Assembly (NCBI GenBank): GCA_021784835.1
Contig: JAJYHI010000124.1
Coordinates: 2,492-66,491 of the forward strand
Reading direction: 5' to 3'
Source of the DNA: a bacterium
Lineage (GTDB): Bacteria; SZUA-79; Acidulodesulfobacterales; Acidulodesulfobacteraceae
Length of the DNA: 64,000 bases
Positions 58,106 through 64,000 of this stretch are shown one piece after another (position 1 is the first letter of the stretch; each line of letters opens with the position of its first letter). The notes under the pieces were generated by a model. That model worked only from the letters and a program-made list of their open reading frames with translations, was not told the DNA's origin and searched no databases. The position numbers were made by a program, and so were the translations under genes.

Positions 58106-59638
58106 ATGAATTTAGGTGTTATGGATATAATAAATCTATTTATAAACAGGCTCGCGCTAGGTTTTATGGCGATTGCCTTTATATCCCAGTATATCGGGAT
58201 ATTCAAAAAAGAAGACAGATACTTCCGGCTTGCAAAGCCGCTGATTATGTGCGCCTTAGTTATAGGTACGATACAGACTATAATTTATTTTTACTTCTTA
58301 AGCCTTCTCAGAAACGGGATTCCGAATTTCTGGATACTTATTAATAAATTACAGCCCGGAGTCATAGCGTTATCGATGGATTTTTTGCTTGCGTTTCTCG
58401 TTCTCGGCGCTATATATTATGCGGGCTTTGACAGGAAAGGAGAGGGAAAGCATCAGGGATGGAACGTATTTATCGGCATAATTGCGTTTCTGACCGGTTT
58501 TGCTTCAGATGTTTTTTATACGATTTCAGAAAGCTATACCATGGGGCCGACTCCGCAGACGGCTATAAGAACGCCTATGGTTCTGCTTATGATTATAGAA
58601 AAAAATATCGAAATTTTTGCCCTTGCCGGAGCATTGCTTGCTATATGGGCGGGAATAAGGTATATAATCTCTTCAAAACAGGAAGACAAAGAATTCTATG
58701 ATTGGTTAGGTTCGTTTGCCAGTATTATAACCGTTATGTTTTTAGTAATGTATCCGGTAATATACTTCGGCTGGTTTAAACATTTCAGGGCAACGGCAAG
58801 TTCCGGTTTTAACAGGATAATGCTCGGAAAATATCAGTGGATAATGTACACGTTCATGGGAACGACAGGCGGGGCTTTAATACTGGAGTTTATCTATATG
58901 CTATGGAAATTGATAAACGGACGCGACAAAAGTAAGCCTACCGTTTCCGTGGGAGTTATAGTATTTCTTATAATAGTCGGGCTTGTTTCTTTAGGTTTTG
59001 GAATGCTCCCGACAACCATGGGTATGCTGGGCAATATGCAGCCGGTTAAGTATTTGTCTTTATCAGGACTTTTTTTAACGGGTTTTTTAGTTCTCGGTTA
59101 TTACCTAAAAGACCTTACGCCTAATTTTAAATTTGGGAATATTTCCAAATTTCCTCAAATTTTCTTAATATTAGGCGGATTGTGCGTTGCTGTTAACGTT
59201 CCCGTCATGGGCTATATGAAAATAGCCGCAAGAGGAACAAACAGAATTATTTATCAGGTTATGAACTTAAACGGAACTAAATACGTTCCGCCGGTAGTTT
59301 ATCCATGGCCTGTTAAAAAAGGATTCGGCGCTTTACACGATAAGTGCGTTATATGCCATACGTTAAACAGAGTAGAAAGGTATAATGGAAAAAATTATGG
59401 AGATTGGAAAAATCTCGTTATTCATCAAATGAAAGATGTTAACGGATGTCCGATATCAACGGCGCAAGCTAAAGAAGTTATCCATTATTTAAATTCTTTA
59501 AACATCATAGCGTATAATCAGCATTTAGCAAAAGAACATAAAAAATGGGCACCTCCGACTTCTTTGCCATGGGGAACCCCGGCTAATGCCGCAAAACCGG
59601 CTAAAGCGAAAAAAACAAAAAAAGCCGTTAAGAAATAA
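58106..59638 (+). CDS. polytopic membrane protein with C-terminal cytochrome c domain
   Basis: This 510-residue protein has about ten hydrophobic segments (roughly residues 9-30, 43-66, 82-104, 117-138, 155-178, 198-219, 239-262, 275-298, 311-330 and 345-365). A small periplasmic domain (about 395-460) carries one heme c motif CVICH and a downstream Met in 'HQMKDV' that could be the sixth ligand. A Lys/Ala-rich tail follows. The N-terminal membrane part has no family I can name; it is not a clear CydA or heme-copper subunit. As third gene of the Rieske/cyt b operon, it may be the electron-accepting cytochrome of the complex. Confidence 0.75.
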   Translation: MNLGVMDIINLFINRLALGFMAIAFISQYIGIFKKEDRYFRLAKPLIMCALVIGTIQTIIYFYFLSLLRNGIPNFWILINKLQPGVIALSMDFLLAFLVLGAIYYAGFDRKGEGKHQGWNVFIGIIAFLTGFASDVFYTISESYTMGPTPQTAIRTPMVLLMIIEKNIEIFALAGALLAIWAGIRYIISSKQEDKEFYDWLGSFASIITVMFLVMYPVIYFGWFKHFRATASSGFNRIMLGKYQWIMYTFMGTTGGALILEFIYMLWKLINGRDKSKPTVSVGVIVFLIIVGLVSLGFGMLPTTMGMLGNMQPVKYLSLSGLFLTGFLVLGYYLKDLTPNFKFGNISKFPQIFLILGGLCVAVNVPVMGYMKIAARGTNRIIYQVMNLNGTKYVPPVVYPWPVKKGFGALHDKCVICHTLNRVERYNGKNYGDWKNLVIHQMKDVNGCPISTAQAKEVIHYLNSLNIIAYNQHLAKEHKKWAPPTSLPWGTPANAAKPAKAKKTKKAVKK

Positions 59639-59661
59639 TTTTTAGTAGTGCTGTTTACCTT

Positions 59662-59733
59662 AGGCATTTGCCGTATTAATATATTTTATATCGTAATAAA
59701 TGATATAATTATAATACGGTAAATGCCTTTTAT
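59662..59733 (+). terminator. terminator after the bc operon
   Basis: AGGCATTTGCCGTATTA (59662-59678) pairs with TAATACGGTAAATGCCT (59712-59728), one G-T pair, across a 33-base AT-rich loop, and is followed by TTTTATTTATTTA. Confidence 0.7.
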
Positions 59734-59758
59734 TTATTTATAACAATTATTAGCAAAA

Positions 59759-59974
59759 ATGGACAAAGAATTTATAAAACAGATTGCAAGAATGAGTTCG
59801 CTGGGTTTAAACATAATTATATCTGTTTTAATAGGCGTCTTTATAGGGATAGAAATAGATAAATATCTCAATTTTAAATACCTTTTTCTGATTATATTTG
59901 CCGTTTTGGGTTTTATAGCGGGAATTTACGAAATATATAAAGCGGTCAAAAGAGAACTTAATGAAAGACCTTAA
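59759..59974 (+). CDS. AtpZ/AtpI-like F0 accessory protein
   Basis: This 71-residue membrane protein has two TM helices (about 16-33 and 40-58) joined by 'GIEIDKYLN', the pattern of the AtpZ family. Such proteins are encoded just before F0 genes and are thought to help c-ring assembly or cation supply. It has no clear ribosome-binding site and overlaps the next gene by 14 bases. Context (atpB and atpE follow) supports the call. Confidence 0.8.
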   Translation: MDKEFIKQIARMSSLGLNIIISVLIGVFIGIEIDKYLNFKYLFLIIFAVLGFIAGIYEIYKAVKRELNERP

Positions 59975-60356
59975 AAAATCTTTAAAATTTCAGGTTATAT
60001 CAAAAACCTTTATTTACGGCGCTGTTATTTCTTCAATATCGTCGCTGTCGATTAATATAATTTTCCCAAAAATAAACGGTATTGCGGGTTTATTTATAGG
60101 TTTTGCCGTATCGTTCTTTCTATTTACAGACACGACTATATATATTTTTAAAAATATTAAAAAAATTAAACCTTTTAAATTAAATTTAAACGTGATAAAA
60201 GACTTGCTCATAATAACGGTTTTTTTTATAATATTAAATAAGTATATTAATCTTAATTTTGTTTTAATAGCTGCGGGGATTACCGTAACTCCTGTTTCTA
60301 TAGCGTTATTGTTTATTCCCTTCGGACATGCTATTAACTATTCGGTTGAAGAATAA
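59961..60356 (+). CDS. ATP synthase subunit I-like protein
   Basis: This 131-residue protein has four predicted TM segments (about 17-34, 40-60, 78-95 and 100-122), matching the AtpI/ATP-synthase I family in length and position. The family assists assembly of the c-ring in F0. Sequence conservation is weak, so this rests on topology and operon position. It begins within the previous gene. Confidence 0.72.
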   Translation: MKDLKKSLKFQVISKTFIYGAVISSISSLSINIIFPKINGIAGLFIGFAVSFFLFTDTTIYIFKNIKKIKPFKLNLNVIKDLLIITVFFIILNKYINLNFVLIAAGITVTPVSIALLFIPFGHAINYSVEE

Positions 60357-60395
60357 CTCCTTTTAGAATAAGCCATTATAATAAATAATAAAAAT

Positions 60396-61052
60396 ATGTT
60401 AAAATCTCCAATTTTAATTCACATACAAGGAATACCCGTTTACTGGACTATGACCGTCATAGTTATGGCGGGCATACTGATAGCTGCATTTATTGCAGGA
60501 AGAAGTCTTAAGGTTGTGCCCGGAGGTTTGCAGAGCTTTTTTGAGCTTATTTATATAATGACGGAATATTTTTTAAAAGAAATCATAGGTGACGAAGGAG
60601 CGGTATATTTGCCGTTAATTGCCTCGTTTTCGGTATTTATCCTCTTTTCAAATTTGATAGGTTCTATTCCCGGCTTTACTTCGCCTACGGCGACTATAGA
60701 TACCACTGCGGCGCTGGCTTTAATAGTTTTCTTTCTATCTCACGCAGTAGGCATTAAAAAACATAAAGCTAAATACGTAAAAAAATTTTTAGGACCGCTT
60801 TTAATAATTGCGCCGATAATGATAATAATCGAAATTATGTCGGCATTATCCCGTCCTTTTTCGCATGCCCTGCGTTTATTTGCAAATATTTTTGCGGAAG
60901 AATTTATGGTTACCGTTTTGCTGTTTCTTCTTCCATGGGCAATTCCGGCAATTATGATGTATATGCAGATATTTACGGATTTAATGCAGGCGTTTGTGTT
61001 TTACCTGCTTGCAATTATATACATTGCGCTGTCGTTAGAAGAAGAACATTAA
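60396..61052 (+). CDS. atpB: ATP synthase F0 subunit a
   Basis: This 218-residue stator subunit forms the proton half-channels. The essential Arg is in 'LRLFANIFAEEF', with the Glu equivalent to E. coli E219 kept. The C-terminal 'QIFTDLMQAFVFYLLAIIYIAL' holds the conserved Gln. It is shorter than E. coli AtpB (271), mainly at the N-terminus, typical of many bacteria. It is followed by atpE 32 bases later. Confidence 0.95.
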   Translation: MLKSPILIHIQGIPVYWTMTVIVMAGILIAAFIAGRSLKVVPGGLQSFFELIYIMTEYFLKEIIGDEGAVYLPLIASFSVFILFSNLIGSIPGFTSPTATIDTTAALALIVFFLSHAVGIKKHKAKYVKKFLGPLLIIAPIMIIIEIMSALSRPFSHALRLFANIFAEEFMVTVLLFLLPWAIPAIMMYMQIFTDLMQAFVFYLLAIIYIALSLEEEH

Positions 61053-61084
61053 TTTATAAAATTTAACCGGAGGTTTTTTTAATT

Positions 61085-61474
61085 ATGAAATATCTCGTTT
61101 TTATCCTGACTTTTTTATCTGTTTCCGTTTACGGCGTAAAATGTTTTGCGGCGAAAGCCATAGCCGCAACTGCGCCCGTTCAGCAGCATGCGGCGAATAG
61201 TTCCGCATTATTTTCTAAAAGCCTGTTTTTTGGCCTTTCTGCGCTTGGCGGCGGCTTGGCTATAGGGCTCGGCGTTATCGGCGCAGGCGTAGGCATGGGA
61301 AACGCGGTAAGAGGAGCGCTTGAATCGATGGGAAGAAATCCCGGCATGGAGAAAAAATTAATCGTCTGGATGATAACCGGTATGGCTATTATGGAATCAT
61401 TAGCGCTTTATGCCCTGCTGATTACGTTTATTCTATTTTACGCAAATCCTTTCAAAGGTATCTTCTTGAAATAG
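61085..61474 (+). CDS. atpE: ATP synthase F0 subunit c, with signal peptide
   Basis: This 129-residue c-ring proteolipid precursor has an N-terminal signal-like segment (residues 1-22, ending CFA) and then two helices. Helix 1 carries the 'GVIGAGVGMGNAVRGALESMGRNPG' region (outline) and helix 2 the ion-binding Glu in 'MESLALY'. The helix 1 Gln of Na+-type rings is Met here, but the Glu-Ser and Tyr of the Na+ motif are kept. A ribosome-binding site (ggagg) precedes the ATG. No other F1 or F0 genes follow, so the F1 operon must be elsewhere. Confidence 0.95.
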   Translation: MKYLVFILTFLSVSVYGVKCFAAKAIAATAPVQQHAANSSALFSKSLFFGLSALGGGLAIGLGVIGAGVGMGNAVRGALESMGRNPGMEKKLIVWMITGMAIMESLALYALLITFILFYANPFKGIFLK

Positions 61475-61608
61475 AATTAAATTCAATTTTCGGCATTTTT
61501 TCTTTATAAATCGGTATTTGCTCATTTATACTTTGAAATTAAGCAATTTAGCTATATACTAATAATAGGTATACATATTTACTTTGCTTATTAAATAAAC
61601 TAAAAAAA

Positions 61609-64000
61609 ATGCCGAAAATAAACGTTAATTCTATAAAATTTAAAATTTATTTCCTCTTTATCCTGTCGAATATTATTATTTTTTCGGTAGGAATATTCAT
61701 AGTCCTTCACTATATTGCATTATACAGCCGAAAATCTTTAAAAGAACAGTTAAAATCAAATTTAATGTCCGGTACTATGGCTTTTTTAAGCGAAAGAAAT
61801 TATATGCTTGAAAAAGCTAACGATATCATAGCCCATAATTTTAAAAGCGGGTTCATCAGAAAGACGGTCGATTATAAAAGAATATCCGACATAATCTTAG
61901 TAAAAATAGAAAGAGGGAAAATAGATTACATTAAAAAATTTGAATCAAAGAAATATCCCGAAAAAGTTAAAATATCGAAGAAATATTACGGAAGATTGGA
62001 AAGAATAATATCTACAAAAAACCGCCACATATTTGCTGGCTTCGGAAGAGATAAGCCCGACAAACTCATAAATATTACGGTGATTTATCGCCTGCTGCAT
62101 AAAAATAACGGTTATTTGATTATTCTAAATAAACACGTAACCAGCGATTATTTAAAAAATATCCGAATAAAAAAACATATACCTTCAAATCTCGGTATTT
62201 ATTACGGTTTCAAAAGGTCTGCTATTTCTTTTGTTAAAAATAATAAATATGAAGGTCTGGGGCAGAATCTGACAAAAAAACAGATTCCGGTTTTAGAGAA
62301 GGGCATAAGCGTTTATGCATCGCTAAACGTGAACGGCACGCATTTTTATGTATATAACGTACCGATAAAAAATTACGACGGTAAAATTATAGGGGTATTT
62401 GGCGCCGGCATAAAACAATATACATGGTTCAGGCATCTTTCTAAACTTTATGCGTCTATAATTTTTTTTATAGCGTTATATATTTTAACTATACTGATTT
62501 TTATTTTAATAAACAAAAGATTTTCAGAGCCTTTCTATGACCTTTTGAAAAGCATAAGAAATATAGATCCTAACAATCCGCAGGAATTAAATATTGCCGA
62601 CAAATATAAAAACAAGGAAAGCGAATTTTACGAATTCGCTAAAGCTATAAACGTTTTAAATAACGCCATAGTTCTAAAGCAGAAAGAAAACAGCCTTATA
62701 ATGTCCAGCATAAACGATTTTTCCAAAACCGTTTCCGAAAAGGACGATTTTAATTCGCTTACGTTTAAGCTTATTGACCTGATAGTCGAAAGAATGGGAT
62801 ACGGTTACGCTTGGTTCGGAGTTTTAGACGAAGACAAAAAAGAAGTAAAAATAATAAGCGTTTATAATAACGATTTTAATTACGCGAAAAATTTAATTCT
62901 TCAATACGGCGAAAATCCGGACAATCATGAATATTTGCAAAATTTAACGGCAAAAGCTATAAAATTGCAAAATTACGCCGTAATAAACGACGTAGAAAAT
63001 GATACGACTATACCCGCCCGTTACAAAACTAAACTTTTAGAATTTAAATTTTTATCGGCAGGCTCGTTTCCTTTAATAATGCATGGCCGCGTTATCGGCA
63101 TAATGGCAATTTATTCAAGCAAGAAAGGCGCTTTCGACGATGTTAAAGCCGGCGCAATTTTTGATCTTGCAAATTATGCCGCATACCTTATAACTTACCT
63201 GAAAAATTTGAAAAGACAATCGCTTTTGTCTGAAATGGCAGAGAGGTTATTGTTTTCAATGACAAGAAGACAAGAAATAACCGATGAAAACAAAACGAAT
63301 GTTAACGGAAATTCTTTTTATTCCAGCAAATCAGGCAGTCGAAGCAAACAGGAATTAAGCAGAGAAGAGTTTATGCAAAAATTTTTAAACGATATAGAAG
63401 ATAATATGCAGACCGATTTTGTGGAATTTATCGTTTTCGATGTCGTCAAAAGCGAAATTATCGAAGGCATATTTTCTAATAAGTGGGTTTTAAATTTAGG
63501 CAAAAGCACTATTGAGCCGCTTCCTACCGAGTTCGTTAGAAAACGTATAATTGAAAACAGGCTTGAAGCGTATAATTATCAAAAAGATGATTCTGCGACG
63601 GAATATTTTAAAAATAAAGGCGTAGAAGATATAATCCTTTATTCCTTCGAGGGAACGGAAAACAGAAGATATATGGCTATAACCGGCGTAATTAAAAGAA
63701 GCGCATCGTTTTACGACGAAGATTTATATTTTTTTAAAAACGGCATAAACTTTTTAGCGGAATATTTTGGAATTAATACGCTTTTTGAAAAGCTGGATTC
63801 TTCGTTAGAACTTTTAGAAAACAGGGAAAACTTAATCAATAAGATGGCGGAGTTCGGTATAGTCTCTATTAATTTAACCGATAAAACGGTTAATCTTTAC
63901 AACGATTATTTTGCCCTGGCGTTTAATATAGACAAGTTTTCGTCGCCGTTGGAATTGAATGAATTTTACGAAAAAATAAAGGATGCATTTGAAGATAAAA
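61609..64000 (+). CDS. membrane sensor protein with GAF domains, 3' end outside the window
   Basis: The frame is open from the ATG at 61609 to the window end (797 residues so far). TM1 is at about residues 13-36 and TM2 at about 287-309. Between them is an extracytoplasmic sensor domain that ends with 'NYDGKIIGVFGAGI', as in Cache/double-Cache sensors. A cytoplasmic GAF domain follows (about 355-515; 'FGVLDEDKKEVKIISVY' and 'SFPLIMHGRVIGIMAIYS'). A second GAF-like region lies at about 560-740, and a PAS-like start at about 760 ('FGIVSINLTDKTVNLYNDYF'). The output domain (kinase, diguanylate cyclase or other) lies beyond. No ribosome-binding site is visible. Confidence 0.8.
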   Translation, partial: MPKINVNSIKFKIYFLFILSNIIIFSVGIFIVLHYIALYSRKSLKEQLKSNLMSGTMAFLSERNYMLEKANDIIAHNFKSGFIRKTVDYKRISDIILVKIERGKIDYIKKFESKKYPEKVKISKKYYGRLERIISTKNRHIFAGFGRDKPDKLINITVIYRLLHKNNGYLIILNKHVTSDYLKNIRIKKHIPSNLGIYYGFKRSAISFVKNNKYEGLGQNLTKKQIPVLEKGISVYASLNVNGTHFYVYNVPIKNYDGKIIGVFGAGIKQYTWFRHLSKLYASIIFFIALYILTILIFILINKRFSEPFYDLLKSIRNIDPNNPQELNIADKYKNKESEFYEFAKAINVLNNAIVLKQKENSLIMSSINDFSKTVSEKDDFNSLTFKLIDLIVERMGYGYAWFGVLDEDKKEVKIISVYNNDFNYAKNLILQYGENPDNHEYLQNLTAKAIKLQNYAVINDVENDTTIPARYKTKLLEFKFLSAGSFPLIMHGRVIGIMAIYSSKKGAFDDVKAGAIFDLANYAAYLITYLKNLKRQSLLSEMAERLLFSMTRRQEITDENKTNVNGNSFYSSKSGSRSKQELSREEFMQKFLNDIEDNMQTDFVEFIVFDVVKSEIIEGIFSNKWVLNLGKSTIEPLPTEFVRKRIIENRLEAYNYQKDDSATEYFKNKGVEDIILYSFEGTENRRYMAITGVIKRSASFYDEDLYFFKNGINFLAEYFGINTLFEKLDSSLELLENRENLINKMAEFGIVSINLTDKTVNLYNDYFALAFNIDKFSSPLELNEFYEKIKDAFEDK

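Overview
This is a 64 kb chromosomal window from an AT-rich bacterium (about one third G+C by eye). It is gene-dense and ordinary in housekeeping content. The gene mix suggests an anaerobic or microaerophilic Gram-negative with deltaproteobacteria-like traits: outer-membrane folding factors, a type IV pilus/type II secretion assembly cluster, a Rieske/cytochrome b complex, ferredoxin and PPDK, a tandem 2-hydroxyacyl-CoA dehydratase-type activase, and F0 genes apparently split from F1. A plant/archaeal-type P-type H+-ATPase suggests life in acid. Acidophilic Sva0485-type lineages such as Candidatus Acidulodesulfobacterium would fit, but that placement is a guess from gene content, not something shown by a marker gene.

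Layout. 1-6822 (+): the 3' part of a pilus/T2SS-like operon (assembly ATPase, platform protein, three pilin-related proteins, then GspL/PilMN-, PilO- and PilP/GspC-like proteins). 6828-9180 (-): a 14-TM MFS exporter and an unidentified protein whose start codon abuts a 22-bp perfect palindrome. 9220-13921 (+): tRNA-Arg(CCG), a phosphohexomutase, enolase, a YfhL-type ferredoxin, a LOG-family hydrolase and dCTP deaminase. 13925-15508 (-): a NodIJ-like ABC exporter. 15684-17878: groESL with a CIRCE operator and a clear terminator. 18002-22797 (+): moaB, a fused moaD-moaE, a 996-residue tandem activase and a Fur/PerR-like regulator. 22800-29505 (-): a degenerate indolepyruvate:ferredoxin oxidoreductase-like pair, a second 14-TM MFS protein, aspS and an alpha/beta hydrolase. 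29585-31899 (+): a cis-prenyltransferase, an MFS protein and a small CDGSH protein. 31901-36393: an APC permease, trxB, a DsrE-like protein and trpS. 36393-52309 (+): nadA, glyQ (apparently with an ATT start), glyS, ppdK, mfd, two parvulin-type chaperones, pdxA and uvrA.

52695-61474 looks like an energy-conservation block. It holds a P3A-type proton pump, a receiver-less sigma54-type activator, a Rieske/cytochrome b/polytopic cytochrome c operon, and the F0 part of an ATP synthase (atpZ, atpI, atpB, atpE). The window ends inside a large membrane sensor (TM-sensor-TM-GAF-GAF-PAS) that starts at 61609 and runs off the edge.

Two families of dispersed non-coding palindromes lie between genes. 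Four copies of a 29-nt near-perfect palindrome have arms that differ but remain complementary. Two copies of an element of about 92 nt share a 22-nt end and also show compensatory arm changes. No transposase is present. The most unusual coding observations are the motif-less IorA/IorB-like pair, the ATT start of glyQ, a pilin-like protein without a prepilin leader, the MoaD-MoaE fusion with an internal Gly-Gly, and the 10-TM cytochrome c protein attached to the bc operon.
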